Source: an uncultured Pseudomonadota bacterium
GTDB taxonomy: Bacteria > Myxococcota_A > UBA796 > SXON01
Assembly: GCA_903875225.1 (NCBI GenBank)
Contig: CAIQVJ010000054.1
Span: 57,521-121,520, forward strand
DNA length: 64,000 nt
Direction: 5' to 3'
Shown: one piece after another, positions 16,847 through 26,082 of the stretch
Layout: each line of letters begins with the position of its first letter
How positions within the stretch are numbered: position 1 is the stretch's first letter
Notes under the pieces: generated by a model
Database searches by the model: none
Seen by the model: only the letters and a program-made list of their open reading frames with translations
What the model was told of the DNA's origin: nothing
Position numbers and translations under genes: made by a program

Positions 16847-19800
16847 ATGCCGAAACGCACGGATCTCCACTCCATCATGGTCATCGGCAGCGGGCCAATT
16901 GTCATCGGTCAAGCGTGTGAGTTCGACTACTCCGGCACACAGGCCTGCAAGGTGCTGCGTTCGCTGGGCTACCGGGTTGTGTTGATCAACTCAAATCCGG
17001 CCACCATCATGACGGACCCGGACGTGGCCGACGCCACGTACATCGAGCCGCTCACGGTCGCTGTCGCCCGCGAGGTGATCGAGCGGGAGCGCCCCGATGC
17101 CATCCTCCCCACGGTCGGCGGCCAGACGGGGTTGAACCTCGCGCTCGCGCTCCACGAGGCAGGTGTGCTCGCCGAGTTCGACGTGGAGCTGATCGGCGCG
17201 AACCCGACCGCCATCGCCGTGGCAGAGGACAGGGAGCTGTTCAAGGCCGCGATGGAGGAGATCGGGATCGGCGTCCCCAGGGCCGGGATCGCCCGCACCG
17301 TGGAGGAGGCCGAGCGCATCGTGCGCGACATCGGGCTGCCCGCGGTGATCCGCCCGAGCTTCACGCTGGGCGGCGCCGGCGGTGGGATCGCCTACAACCT
17401 CGAGGAGCTGCGGGACATCTGCGCGCAGGGGCTCGACCTCTCGCCAAACCGCCAGGTGCTCGTGGAGGAGAGCGTGCTCGGCTGGAAGGAGTTCGAGCTC
17501 GAGGTGATCCGCGACACGGCCGACAACTGCGTGATCATCTGCTCGATCGAGAACGTCGACCCGATGGGGGTGCACACGGGCGACAGCATCACGGTCGCTC
17601 CCGCGCAGACGCTCACGGACTCGCAGTACCAGGACCTGCGGGACCTCTCGATCGCCATCATCCGGCGCGTGGGCGTCGACACCGGCGGCTCGAACGTGCA
17701 ATTCGCGGTTCACCCCGGCACGGGCGAAGTGCGCGTGATCGAGATGAACCCGCGGGTGTCGCGCAGCTCCGCGCTCGCCTCCAAGGCAACGGGCTTCCCC
17801 ATCGCGAAGATCGCGGCGCAGCTCGCCGTGGGGCTCACGCTCGACGAGATCCAGAACGACATCACGCGCGTGACCCCGGCGAGCTTCGAGCCCACCGTCG
17901 ACTATGTGATCGTCAAGTACCCACGCTGGAACTTCGAGAAGTTCCCCGGGGCGGCGAGCCAGCTCGGCACGAGCATGAAGAGCGTCGGCGAGGTCATGGG
18001 CATCGGCCGCACGTTCGTCGAGGCCATGCAGAAGGCCGTGGCGAGCCTCGAGGGCGGGTTCACGGACATGAGCAGGTACTCGACGGAGGAGGTCCGGCTG
18101 CGACTCTCCACCGCCACGCCCGAGCGCATGCCCGCGCTGTTCGAGGCGCTCCGTCGCGGAGTGAGCGCGAAGGAGGTCCACACGACCACCCGGATGGATC
18201 CCTGGTTCATCGACCGCATCAGCGCGATCATCGAGGCGGAACGGGAGATCTCCGCCACCCGCCTCGACAAGCTCGATCCCCCGACCTTTCGCCACTACAA
18301 GGGCATGGGGTTCACCGATCAGCGGCTCGCCACGCTGCTCTCCTCCCGCGAGGAGAACGTGCGCAAACGCCGGGAGTCCCTCGGCGTGGTCCCGACCTAC
18401 AAACGGGTGGACACGTGCGCCGCCGAATTCGAGAGTTTCACCCCGTACCTATACTCCACGTACGAGGAGGAGGACGAGGCGGGCGAGCTGGACAGGGAGC
18501 GGGTGGTCGTGCTCGGGAACGGCCCGAACCGCATCGGACAGGGGCTGGAGTTCGACTACTGCTGCTGCCACGCGGCCTACGCGGTGCAGGAGAAGGGCTA
18601 CGCCGCGGTGATGGTGAACTGCAACCCGGAGACCGTGTCGACGGACTATGACACCTCCGACAAGCTCTACTTCGAACCCGTGACTGCTGAGCACGTACGC
18701 GGCGTCGTGGCCCGGGAGCGCGCGAAGGGCACCATCCTGCAGTTCGGCGGGCAGACGCCGCTCAAGCTCTCGCACCAGGTCGGCGCGGTGCTGGGCACCT
18801 CGCCCGACGCCATCGATCTCTGCGAGGACCGGCGTCGGTTCAACGGCCTGATGAACCAGCTCGGCGTGCGCCAGCCCGAAGGGGCGATGGTGGACGACCG
18901 GGAAGGCGCCTTCGCCGTCGCCGCCCGGCTCGGCTTCCCGCTGCTCGTGCGTCCCAGCTACGTGCTCGGCGGCCGGGGAATGAAGATCTGCTTCGACAGC
19001 TACGACTTCAAGATGGCGCTCGACGAGGCCATCCGCGTGACCGACGATCACCCCCTGCTCATCGACCGGTTCCTCGAAGGGGCCGTCGAATATGACGTCG
19101 ACGCGCTGTGCGACGGCACCGGGGAGGAAGGCAGCGTCCACGTTGCCGGCATCATGGAGCACATCGAGGAGGCGGGGATCCACTCGGGGGACAGCACGAC
19201 GGTGTTCCCGCCGATCCAGCTCTCGGACGTGAACCGCCGCGAGATGATCGACATCGTCACCCGCATCGGCATCGAGATCCGTGCCATCGGGTTGATGAAC
19301 GTGCAGTTCGCGATCCAGGCGGGGGTCGTCTACGTGATCGAGGTGAACCCGCGCGCCTCCCGAACCGTCCCCTACCTGGCGAAGGCCACGGGGATCCCGC
19401 TCGCCAAGCTGGCGACCCGCCTCGCGCTCGGAGAGCGCATCCGGGATCTCGGCGATCTCTCGCACTGGGGCGGTGGCCACTGGTTCATCAAGGCGCCGGT
19501 GTTCCCCTGGCGCAAGTTCGCAGGCACCGACACGGTGCTCGGCCCCGAGATGCGCTCGACCGGCGAGGTCATGGGCATCGGCCGCTCCTTCGGCATCGCG
19601 TATGCGAAGGCGATGATCGCGGCGGGCATGACGCTGCCGACCGAGGGCGGCGTGTTCATGTCCCTGAAGGACGGCGACAAGCCCGTGGGCGTCGGGATCG
19701 GCCACGAGCTGCACGCCATGGGCTTCCGGATCTTCGCCACGCACGGCACCGCTCGCGCGCTCGCCGCTGCAGGCATTCCGGCCGAGGCGGTGTGGAAGGT

Positions 19801-20047
19801 GCGTGAGGGCCGGCCCGACGTGGTCGACCGCATCAAGAACGGGGACATCCAGCTCTTGATCAACTCCCCGCTGGGCAAGAAGGCCCAGTACGACGAGGTC
19901 GCCATGCGCGCCGCGGGGCTGCGCTACGGGGTCGCCTGCGTCACGAACCTCCAGGCCGCCCGCGTCCTGCCGGCCGCGCTGCGTGCGCTGCGGGCAGGCG
20001 GGCTCGGCGTCACGCGCCTGCAGGATCTGGGCAAGGATCGGAAGTGA
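16847..20047 (+). CDS. carB: Carbamoyl phosphate synthase large subunit
   Basis: The 1066-residue protein makes carbamoyl phosphate from bicarbonate, ammonia and two ATP. Both ATP-grasp halves are present: the first opens with [21 protein letters not shown] and the second with [20 protein letters not shown]. The C-terminal MGS-like allosteric domain (about 930-1066) is complete. Length is near the 1073 of E. coli. The start at ATG 16847 follows an AAGGA site. The crcB start codon overlaps the stop, so both are translated from one message. Confidence 0.97.
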   Translation: MPKRTDLHSIMVIGSGPIVIGQACEFDYSGTQACKVLRSLGYRVVLINSNPATIMTDPDVADATYIEPLTVAVAREVIERERPDAILPTVGGQTGLNLALALHEAGVLAEFDVELIGANPTAIAVAEDRELFKAAMEEIGIGVPRAGIARTVEEAERIVRDIGLPAVIRPSFTLGGAGGGIAYNLEELRDICAQGLDLSPNRQVLVEESVLGWKEFELEVIRDTADNCVIICSIENVDPMGVHTGDSITVAPAQTLTDSQYQDLRDLSIAIIRRVGVDTGGSNVQFAVHPGTGEVRVIEMNPRVSRSSALASKATGFPIAKIAAQLAVGLTLDEIQNDITRVTPASFEPTVDYVIVKYPRWNFEKFPGAASQLGTSMKSVGEVMGIGRTFVEAMQKAVASLEGGFTDMSRYSTEEVRLRLSTATPERMPALFEALRRGVSAKEVHTTTRMDPWFIDRISAIIEAEREISATRLDKLDPPTFRHYKGMGFTDQRLATLLSSREENVRKRRESLGVVPTYKRVDTCAAEFESFTPYLYSTYEEEDEAGELDRERVVVLGNGPNRIGQGLEFDYCCCHAAYAVQEKGYAAVMVNCNPETVSTDYDTSDKLYFEPVTAEHVRGVVARERAKGTILQFGGQTPLKLSHQVGAVLGTSPDAIDLCEDRRRFNGLMNQLGVRQPEGAMVDDREGAFAVAARLGFPLLVRPSYVLGGRGMKICFDSYDFKMALDEAIRVTDDHPLLIDRFLEGAVEYDVDALCDGTGEEGSVHVAGIMEHIEEAGIHSGDSTTVFPPIQLSDVNRREMIDIVTRIGIEIRAIGLMNVQFAIQAGVVYVIEVNPRASRTVPYLAKATGIPLAKLATRLALGERIRDLGDLSHWGGGHWFIKAPVFPWRKFAGTDTVLGPEMRSTGEVMGIGRSFGIAYAKAMIAAGMTLPTEGGVFMSLKDGDKPVGVGIGHELHAMGFRIFATHGTARALAAAGIPAEAVWKVREGRPDVVDRIKNGDIQLLINSPLGKKAQYDEVAMRAAGLRYGVACVTNLQAARVLPAALRALRAGGLGVTRLQDLGKDRK

Positions 20048-20409
20048 CGATGCCGACCTGGCTGCTCGTCGCGCTGGGCGGTGCGGTGGGCACGTCGGCG
20101 CGGTACGCGCTGAGCCTCCTGGTGAAGGACCGCGGGTGGTCCTCCGCGATCGGCACCGGTACCGTGAACATCGTCGGGTGCTTCCTGATCGGGCTGCTCT
20201 ACACCCGCACGGAGGACCCGGTGCTCCGGCGCACGCTCGGCATCGGCGTGCTCGGCGGGTTCACCACGTTCTCGAGCTTCGGCTACGAGACCCTGGCGTT
20301 CCTCAAGGCGGGGCGGATCGACCTGGCCTTCGGATCGGTCGCAGCGAACCTGGTGCTGGGCCTGCTCGGGGTCTGGCTGGGGCAGCGGGTCGGCGGGTCA
20401 GCCGCATGA
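20044..20409 (+). CDS. crcB: Fluoride exporter CrcB (Fluc)
   Basis: The 121-residue protein has four hydrophobic helices and the Fluc pattern: [22 protein letters not shown] and [12 protein letters not shown]. It forms dimeric channels that lower cytoplasmic fluoride. A GTG at 20044 overlaps the carB stop (GTGA); ATG 20050 is an equally good start. No fluoride riboswitch was seen upstream, and the coupling to carB suggests constitutive expression. Confidence 0.93.
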   Translation: MTMPTWLLVALGGAVGTSARYALSLLVKDRGWSSAIGTGTVNIVGCFLIGLLYTRTEDPVLRRTLGIGVLGGFTTFSSFGYETLAFLKAGRIDLAFGSVAANLVLGLLGVWLGQRVGGSAA

Positions 20410-20414
20410 GCAAG

Positions 20415-20452
20415 ATGACACATCCGGCAGCGACGCATGCGAGATGTGTCAT
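20415..20452. repeat. 10-bp perfect inverted repeat after crcB
   Basis: ATGACACATC (20415-20424) is repeated inverted as GATGTGTCAT (20443-20452) with 18 nt between. It lies just after crcB, in a 148-bp gap before the phosphoesterase gene. The arms are AT-rich compared with their surroundings. It may be an operator or an RNA hairpin; there is no T-run, so it is not a canonical terminator. Confidence 0.6.
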
Positions 20453-20557
20453 GCGGCCGACCCACGTGGCGGCAGCCCTGCAGGTCCAAACGGCCGTTCT
20501 GCTGCGGCGCCGGACCCGGCGGCCCCGGGCCGAAGGCCGCCCATCCCGGCAGCTTCC

Positions 20558-21151
20558 ATGAAGACGCTCGTCGTCGGCGACGTGCACGGCTGCGCCGACC
20601 CGCTCCGGGCCCTGATCGGGAAGGCAAACCCCGACAAGCTGCTGCTGCTCGGCGACATCTTCGCCAAGGGCCCCGACCCCGGTGGGGTCTGGGAGCTGAT
20701 CCAGCAGCACGACACCAGCGCGATCCTCGGCAACCACGACGCTCGCCTTCTCCAGGTGTGGGGTCAGCCGGGGGAGACAGCGCACCACACGTGCTGGCCG
20801 CTCCTCCCCGAGTCCGCGCGATCCTGGACGAGCGAACTTCCCCTCTCGATGCAGGGGGCGGACTGGATCGCCGTGCACGCGGGGGTGCACCCGACGCTTG
20901 GCCTCCCGGGGACCACCCGCAAGCAGCTCATGACGCTGCGCCGCTGGCCGGACGACGCCGACCTCGAAAATCCGTTCTGGTGGCAGCTCTACACCGGCTC
21001 CGAGCGCATCCTCTACGGGCACGACGCGATGCGGGGCCTGCAGGTGCACCCCAGCACCATCGGACTCGACACGGGCTGTGTCTACGGGGGCGAGCTCTCG
21101 GGGATGATCCTCGAGACGGGCGAGGTGCTCCAGGTGGACGGGAACCGGTAG
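20558..21151 (+). CDS. Metallophosphoesterase (PPP/ApaH-like)
   Basis: The 197-residue enzyme carries the calcineurin-like metal site in order: GDVHG (residues 7-11), GDIFAKGP, GNHD, a His in VHAGVHP and GHD near the C terminus. It is similar to small bacterial serine/threonine phosphatases and diadenosine tetraphosphatases; the substrate cannot be told. ATG 20558 opens directly at the first motif. The frame upstream is open and includes a CxxCH, but it has no start codon and is not taken as coding. Confidence 0.88.
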   Translation: MKTLVVGDVHGCADPLRALIGKANPDKLLLLGDIFAKGPDPGGVWELIQQHDTSAILGNHDARLLQVWGQPGETAHHTCWPLLPESARSWTSELPLSMQGADWIAVHAGVHPTLGLPGTTRKQLMTLRRWPDDADLENPFWWQLYTGSERILYGHDAMRGLQVHPSTIGLDTGCVYGGELSGMILETGEVLQVDGNR

Positions 21152-21161
21152 AAAAACAAGA

Positions 21162-21187
21162 ACCCCCGGCCGTCACCGACCGGGGGT
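21162..21187 (-). terminator. Rho-independent terminator of the 21878-21222 gene
   Basis: ACCCCCGG (21162-21169) pairs with CCGGGGGT (21180-21187) around a 10-nt loop. On the minus strand the hairpin is followed by a T-rich tract (complement of 21151-21161), 35 nt after the stop of the leftward gene. In the plus direction the tail is weak, so it may serve the phosphoesterase gene only partly. Confidence 0.75.
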
Positions 21188-21221
21188 CCTGTTCATGCTC
21201 CCGTCGCCGGGAGCGCGCGGA

Positions 21222-21878
21222 TCAGGCGCTGAACGCGGCCTTGATGTCCGTGAACACCTGCACCGCGGCGTCCGAGAGCGCCTTGATGCGCGCGGGGGTC
21301 TCGCTGGTGGCCTTCATGTCCTTCATGAGGAGCGGCGTGGCCTTGAGGAGCTCCGCCGGGTCGGTCACGATGGTCTTGATCTTCGCGGGGAAGTCCTTGC
21401 AGGCCTCGACGAGCGCCTCGGCCTGGGGCACGAGGTCGGTCACGGTCTTGACGGTGGCGGCGCCAGCGTCCGCGAGGCCGTTCACGGCATCGGCGTCCTT
21501 CTTCACGGTGTCGTCCGCGCCGGACGCGGCCTTGAGGTGCGGCGTGGCGCTGCTGGTGTCGAGGGAGAGCTTGCCGCCGGCCGCCGCGATCGCCGCCTTG
21601 ATGCCGTCGGAGAGGGCGGAACCCTCGGCGACGCCGAGCACGGTGTTCACGTTGGTGTGCGCGGTGTTCAGCGTGGTGGTCTGGGCATCGATGGTGTCGT
21701 CGATGGTCTTGACCTTGGAGAACACGCTGTCGAAGTCGGAGATGTTGGTGACCACGATCGGGGTCCACTTCTTCTCGGTGGTGCCGGCGTCCTTCTTGGC
21801 CCAGGCGGTCTGCGTGACCGTGAGGCTGCCGAGGGCGATGAGCGAGAGACCGAGGGCGAAGCGGGTGACTGAACGCAT
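21222..21878 (-). CDS. Secreted helical protein of unknown function
   Basis: The 218-residue protein has a classical signal peptide (Arg2, Arg6, hydrophobic core, cleavage after AWA at about 27). The mature protein is rich in Ala, Thr, Asp and Lys and predicted to be helical, with two Cys-free halves apart from a single Cys. Its low-complexity helical style resembles periplasmic or cell-surface structural proteins, but I cannot assign a family. ATG 21878 follows an AAGGAG ribosome site by 7 nt. A TAGCCG box at 21927-21932 (minus) may be the -10. The gene has its own terminator, suggesting that it is well expressed on its own. Confidence 0.75.
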   Translation of the reverse strand: MRSVTRFALGLSLIALGSLTVTQTAWAKKDAGTTEKKWTPIVVTNISDFDSVFSKVKTIDDTIDAQTTTLNTAHTNVNTVLGVAEGSALSDGIKAAIAAAGGKLSLDTSSATPHLKAASGADDTVKKDADAVNGLADAGAATVKTVTDLVPQAEALVEACKDFPAKIKTIVTDPAELLKATPLLMKDMKATSETPARIKALSDAAVQVFTDIKAAFSA

Positions 21879-22011
21879 GGGAGAGCTCCTTGAGGGTGGC
21901 CCGGAGGCCGGTTGAGAGATGCCACGCGGCTAACGCAGGATGGCGCGCGTGCAACCCCGCGGAGATCCCACATCTTCCGCCGATTCCACGGCAAGTGCTC
22001 GCGCCACGGGC

Positions 22012-22017
22012 TACCCA
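22012..22017 (+). promoter_or_regulatory. -10 box for the first glycosyltransferase gene
   Basis: TACCCA starts 13 nt before the GTG at 22025, without a ribosome site, fitting a leaderless transcript. Confidence 0.4.
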
Positions 22018-22024
22018 TCACACC

Positions 22025-23053
22025 GTGCGTATCCTTCACCTCTACCGCCCGCGCCTCCCCGATCTCCGCGCCCAGGCGATCCAGGTCGTCCACACCTGTC
22101 ACGCGCTCGCCTCTCGCGGCCATGAGGTCACGCTCCTGGCCGACTGCGCGCCGGACTTCACCGGCGGTCCCACCGAGGCGCTCGCCAGCTACGGGCTGGA
22201 CCTCCCGCCGCGTTTTCTCCTCAAGCTGGCCCCGACCCCGTGGCTGCCCGGCGCGGGCCTCTGGTTCCGCGCCAACGTGCGCCTGTGGTGCGCACGTCCC
22301 GGCGTCGTGTACGCGCGCGCCAAGCGGTACGTGCGCTCCATCCCCGCCCGGATCCCGGTGGTGCTCGAGGCCCACGAGCTCGACTCCGCCCTGGATCGGG
22401 AGAGCGGCCGCCCGGACGCCGCGAACCGGGCCCTGGAGGCCGCTGTCTACAGGCGGCTGGCGGGCCTCACCACCAATTGCGGGGCGACGCTGGAGTGCAT
22501 CCGTCGCGACCACCCGACCCTGCCGCCGGCGCGCGTGGTGTGGAACGCGACCCGGGCGGACCGGGCCATCGCCGGGACCGGCGGTCAGGGGCTGGGGGTC
22601 GTGGGCTCGGCCAAGGACTACAAGGGCTCCAGGCAGGTGCTCGCCGCGGCCGGCGTGCCGGTCACCCTGGTCGGCAGCACGGAGCCGATCTCCGGTGTAC
22701 GCACGCTCCCACCCGTCGCCTACGGTGAGGTCCCGGCGCTGCTCGCCGGGTTCGACGCGCTGCTCCTCCCGCTGCTCCCGAACCTGTTCGGGACGGCGCT
22801 CACGAACCCGCTCAAGCTCTGGGACTACCTGGCCACCGATCGTCCGATCGTTGCGCCGGACCTCCCGACGATCCGGGAGGTGGTGGACACCCTGTGCCCG
22901 GGCGCCGTCGATCTGTACGACCCGCTGGACCTGGCCAGTGTCGCGCCGGCTGTCGCCGCGGCCCTCGCCCGGGGTCGCCGCACACCGGTGCTGCGCACGT
23001 GGGACCAGCGCGCGGAAGAGATCGAGGCCTTCCTGCAGGAGGTCGTGGGGTGA
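22025..23053 (+). CDS. Glycosyltransferase (GT4-like)
   Basis: The 342-residue protein has a GT-B fold layout: N-terminal VRILHLYRPRLPDLRAQAIQVVHTC typical of GT4 enzymes, followed by a linker and a C-terminal domain with a nucleotide-sugar site (GSAKDYKGSRQVL, then a region PLKLWDYLATDRPIVAPDL where the usual E-x7-E is partly replaced). It probably adds a sugar to a polysaccharide or glycolipid. The start is the GTG at 22025, with a TACCCA box 13 nt upstream. Its stop overlaps the start of the next glycosyltransferase (GTGA), so the two are translationally coupled. Confidence 0.82.
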   Translation: MRILHLYRPRLPDLRAQAIQVVHTCHALASRGHEVTLLADCAPDFTGGPTEALASYGLDLPPRFLLKLAPTPWLPGAGLWFRANVRLWCARPGVVYARAKRYVRSIPARIPVVLEAHELDSALDRESGRPDAANRALEAAVYRRLAGLTTNCGATLECIRRDHPTLPPARVVWNATRADRAIAGTGGQGLGVVGSAKDYKGSRQVLAAAGVPVTLVGSTEPISGVRTLPPVAYGEVPALLAGFDALLLPLLPNLFGTALTNPLKLWDYLATDRPIVAPDLPTIREVVDTLCPGAVDLYDPLDLASVAPAVAAALARGRRTPVLRTWDQRAEEIEAFLQEVVG

Positions 23054-24048
23054 TCCTCTACGTGCTCCGGTACTTCCCCACGTTGACGGAGACGTTCGTG
23101 CACGACGAGATCGCGCGGGTCTCGGCCACCCGGCGGGTGGCGATCGCGGCGTTCGGGGCGCGCGAGGCCTCCGGGCGCGAACCCCCTGCCCCCGTCCACA
23201 CCCAACCGCACCGGTGGGGCTGGCTGCGCTGGTTGCCGGCGCTCGGCCGCGAGGCCCTGCACGGCCTCGCCTCCCGCCGCGTGCTCTGGCTCGCCGCGCT
23301 GATCCGTCGCGAACGCCCGGATCACGTCCACGTCCACTTCGCCGGAGAAGCCGCAGGGTGGGCCCTCGCCGCCTGCCAGCGCACGGGCGTACCCTGCGAC
23401 GTGACGGTGCACGCCGTGGATCTGTTCAAGCCCACCGCCGCATTGCCCGCGGTGCTGGCGGGTGCGCGGCAGGTCATCACGATCTCCGAGTACAACCGGG
23501 ATCTGCTGCGCGAGTCCTACGGCATCGCCGCGGTCGTCCGGCGCTGCGCTGTCGAGCCCGCGGCCCCGACCACACGGGAGCCCGGTCGTCTGCTCTTCGC
23601 AGGTCGCAACGTGCCGAAGAAGGGGCTCGACACGCTGCTCGCCGCGGTCGCGGACCTGCCCGCGGGTTTTCAGCTCGACGTCGTGAGCGACCTGCCCGAT
23701 CCCGGGATCCAGGGCGTGACCGTGCACGGCATGGTGGCCCACGATCGCGTGCTGGCGCTGCTCGGTCGCGCGTCGGTCTTCGTCCTCCCCTGCCGCCGGG
23801 CGCCCGACGGCGACATGGACGGCATCCCGGTGGTGATCCTCGAGGCGTTGGCGGCCGGCGTACCGGTGATCACCACGCCGATCTCGGGCATCCCCGAGGT
23901 GGTCGACGAGGCCGTCGGCTGGCTCGTGCCCCCCGATGACGTGCAGGCATTGCGCGCCGCGATCACCCAGGCGCTGTCGGACCCTGCGGAGGCCTGTCGG
24001 CGCGGGGAAGCGGGCCGGGCGCGACCGCGGACGCCCGCGGCCGGTTGA
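23050..24048 (+). CDS. Glycosyltransferase (GT4), possibly C-terminally shortened
   Basis: The 332-residue protein is a GT-B glycosyltransferase: N-terminal LRYFPTLTETFVHDEI, the donor site LLFAGRNVPKKGLDTLL and the E-x7-E segment VVILEALAAGVPVITTPISGIPEVV. It overlaps the previous gene by 4 bp. After EAGRAR the protein ends in PRTPAAG, where family members usually carry about 20-30 more residues with a helix. It abuts the tandem-repeat and debris region, so the end may have been replaced by rearrangement. Confidence 0.85.
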   Translation: MILYVLRYFPTLTETFVHDEIARVSATRRVAIAAFGAREASGREPPAPVHTQPHRWGWLRWLPALGREALHGLASRRVLWLAALIRRERPDHVHVHFAGEAAGWALAACQRTGVPCDVTVHAVDLFKPTAALPAVLAGARQVITISEYNRDLLRESYGIAAVVRRCAVEPAAPTTREPGRLLFAGRNVPKKGLDTLLAAVADLPAGFQLDVVSDLPDPGIQGVTVHGMVAHDRVLALLGRASVFVLPCRRAPDGDMDGIPVVILEALAAGVPVITTPISGIPEVVDEAVGWLVPPDDVQALRAAITQALSDPAEACRRGEAGRARPRTPAAG

Positions 24049-24240
24049 CGCGGGGCGGGCGGCGGGCGCACCCCACAGGTGTACGCTCGGAAGCTCAAGG
24101 CTCTCTCCACGTCACCCTCGAAGACGGACCGCAACGACGCCCGGTTGCCCGCGCGGTTCGGCATGGCGATCAACTCGTGACCCGCCGGGGTGGGCGACCA
24201 CTTCGGCTGGGCCGTCGCTGGCGGCATGATCCGCGCACGA
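24049..24240 (+). pseudogene. Possible remnant of an FG-GAP repeat gene
   Basis: No intact gene lies here. On the plus strand, translation gives ARFGMAINS, a stop at 24178-24180, then VGDHFGWAVAGG, which resembles FG-GAP beta-propeller blades (GDxFGxAVAxGD). The reading is short and interrupted, so this is only a weak suggestion of decayed coding sequence. The rest is GC-rich and featureless. Confidence 0.25.
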
Positions 24241-24547
24241 ACGCGGGGCGAGACGCGGCGCGTGAGCTGGCGAGCGCGCAGAGCGGCGACCGCTACACAC
24301 TGTTCAAGCGGGCGGGGCCCCGGGCGCGCGTATCCGCGCACGAACGCGGGGCGAGACGCGGCGCGTGAGCTGGCGAGCGCGCAAAGCGGCGACCGCTTTC
24401 ATCAGCTCGACTCGCGGGGCCCCGGGCGCGCGTATCCGCGCACGAACGCGGGGCGAGACGCGGCGCGTGAGCTGGCGAGCGCGCAGAGCGGCGACCGCTT
24501 TCATCAGCTCGACTCGCGGGGCCCCGGGCGCGCGTATCCGCGCGCCC
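24241..24547. repeat. Three tandem copies of a 102-bp repeat
   Basis: Units start at 24241 (103 bp), 24344 (102 bp) and 24446 (102 bp), each opening with ACGCGGGGCGAGACGCGGCG. Units 2 and 3 differ by one base in the first 90; unit 1 diverges in the middle (24294-24313). All frames are open because of the composition and 102 is a multiple of three, but no start, ribosome site or homology supports a gene. Confidence 0.9.
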
Positions 24548-24550
24548 GGG
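24523..24550. repeat. 12-bp perfect hairpin ending the tandem repeat
   Basis: CCCGGGCGCGCG (24523-24534) and CGCGCGCCCGGG (24539-24550) enclose TATC. The hairpin ends one base before the stop codon of the leftward WGR-LRR gene, so it will form in that gene's transcript. It lacks a T-run but may block exonucleases or end transcription. Confidence 0.7.
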
Positions 24551-25909
24551 CTATTCCCCCACCGAAGAATACCGGTGCAGCTCCCCCCCGTACTCGTCCG
24601 GTTCGCGCTGCCCGTCCACCGACGCGTTGGGCAGCGCGGCCTTGAGCCGGGCCGCCACCGGATCCGAGATGTAGCAGTCCGTGACGTCGAGCAGCTTCAG
24701 GTGCACGAGCTTCGCGGCGTTCCGGATCAGGACCTCGGCCCCCGGGTCGCCCAGCGTGCTCATCGAGAGGTCGAGCTCCTCAACCTGCGCGACGAGCGGA
24801 GACCCGACGACCATCTCCGCGATCACGTCGCCCAGCTCATTGTTCTTGATGCCCAGGTGCTTCAGCTTCGGGAGATCCTTCCGCTGGAGCAGCGGCAGGA
24901 TGTCGGCCGGCTTGCCGTTCCACCCGTAGTCGTCGCGCCCGATCCACACGCTGATGCGCTCGATGTTCGGCCACGAAGCCTTGCTGATCGACTTCAGCGC
25001 ACCGACGTCGAGCCCACCGGTCTCGAGCAGGAACGACTTCAGGTTGGGGAGGTTGAGCTCGCCCAGCTTCTGCTCGCCACCCCGCAGATGCAGGTGCTCC
25101 AGGTTGGGATACAGCGCCCAGAGCTTCCCGAGATTGCCGAGCTTTGCCCATGAAATCTCGGTCTCGTCGGGGTACTCGAAGCTCCCGATGAACAGCGCAC
25201 GCAGCGTGGGAAGCGCCCCGTTCGCGACGAGCAGCCGGGCCGCCCCGGAGTAGTTCACCTCGTAGGTCTCCTCCTCGTCGTAGTAGAGCCCGAGCGTGAG
25301 CGCCTGCAGGAACCGGGCGGTCGGCAGCTTCAGCAGCGCGCCGAGGATCTTCCTGGCATGGGGCTCGCCCTCGTACTCCATGGTCACGGACGCGGTCTGG
25401 ATGAAGCCGTTCGCCCACCTCAGGGTCGCGAGCTCAGGCTCCTCCGCCAGCATGCCGACCCAGGCCTTCGTGTTCTCCTTCAGCATCCGGGCGGCCATCT
25501 TCTTCAACGCCGGGTCCGTCGCCCCACGAACTGCGAGGGCGACATACTCTCCGAGCTTGTCGTTCTGGCTCTGGAGCCAATCCGCGTACACCAGGTAGGC
25601 GTTGGCATCCTCGGGGTTCGCAGCGATCGCGGCCTCGATCTCGGGGTTCCCGCCCGGCTTCGGGGCCGCAACCTTCGGCGACGGCACCGGCGTGGCCTCC
25701 CCCGTTCCATCCAGGACGTACCCCTTCTTCGTCTTCTCCTTGATCAGCTTGTCGTACTCCTTGTTGGCCTCGGCGTCGGAGCCGAAGCTCTTGGTCTGGG
25801 ACTGGCCGGCGGTGCCGATCTTGCCGTACACCACGGTGAACGTCGATCCATCCAGCTCGATCTGCCAGAATTTCGACGATGTGCCTTCTTCGAACGTGTA
25901 GCGGGGCAT
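24551..25909 (-). CDS. WGR-domain, leucine-rich repeat protein
   Basis: The 452-residue protein starts with a WGR domain (1-80: FWQIELDGSTFTVVYGKIGTAG), a module thought to bind nucleic acid or proteins. A repeat-companion segment follows (about 95-140: ANPEDANAYLVYADWLQSQND, TIGR02996-like), then leucine-rich repeats to the end. No enzymatic domain is seen. It stands 173 bp downstream of the MoxR/vWA-like pair on the same strand. ATG 25909 follows a GGAG site by 8 nt, and TACATT at 25937-25942 is a good -10 box. Function is unknown; the architecture suggests a regulatory scaffold. Confidence 0.85.
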   Translation of the reverse strand: MPRYTFEEGTSSKFWQIELDGSTFTVVYGKIGTAGQSQTKSFGSDAEANKEYDKLIKEKTKKGYVLDGTGEATPVPSPKVAAPKPGGNPEIEAAIAANPEDANAYLVYADWLQSQNDKLGEYVALAVRGATDPALKKMAARMLKENTKAWVGMLAEEPELATLRWANGFIQTASVTMEYEGEPHARKILGALLKLPTARFLQALTLGLYYDEEETYEVNYSGAARLLVANGALPTLRALFIGSFEYPDETEISWAKLGNLGKLWALYPNLEHLHLRGGEQKLGELNLPNLKSFLLETGGLDVGALKSISKASWPNIERISVWIGRDDYGWNGKPADILPLLQRKDLPKLKHLGIKNNELGDVIAEMVVGSPLVAQVEELDLSMSTLGDPGAEVLIRNAAKLVHLKLLDVTDCYISDPVAARLKAALPNASVDGQREPDEYGGELHRYSSVGE

Positions 25910-26082
25910 GGGTCGGACTCCGTGGAAGGGGGCCGAAATGTAGCGCGGGAGGGAGGTCGGGATCGGCGATCTCCGCACTTTCTGGCGGCCTCGCCCGCCG
26001 GGGCGCCCGGCTCTCCGCCGCAGGGGAACGGCCGTGCAGATCCCCACGAGTTCAGGTGCCACGCCCACCGCACCACGCCGTG

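Noticed and set aside
20408..20557. In-frame upstream extension of the phosphoesterase with a CxxCH heme motif (CEMCH)
   Set aside because: The frame has no start codon of its own, runs back into crcB, is Pro/Ala/Gly low-complexity and coincides with the inverted repeat; a cytochrome is not supported.
24046..24048. TGA at the end of the second glycosyltransferase as another Sec codon
   Set aside because: The sequence after it shows no glycosyltransferase conservation, and no Cys is expected at that place.
24241..24547. CRISPR array
   Set aside because: Three contiguous long units without spacers; the period of 102 bp does not fit.
24190..24645. Open frames through the 102-bp tandem repeats
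   Set aside because: They result from composition and the multiple-of-three repeat length; no ribosome site, homology or plausible codon use.
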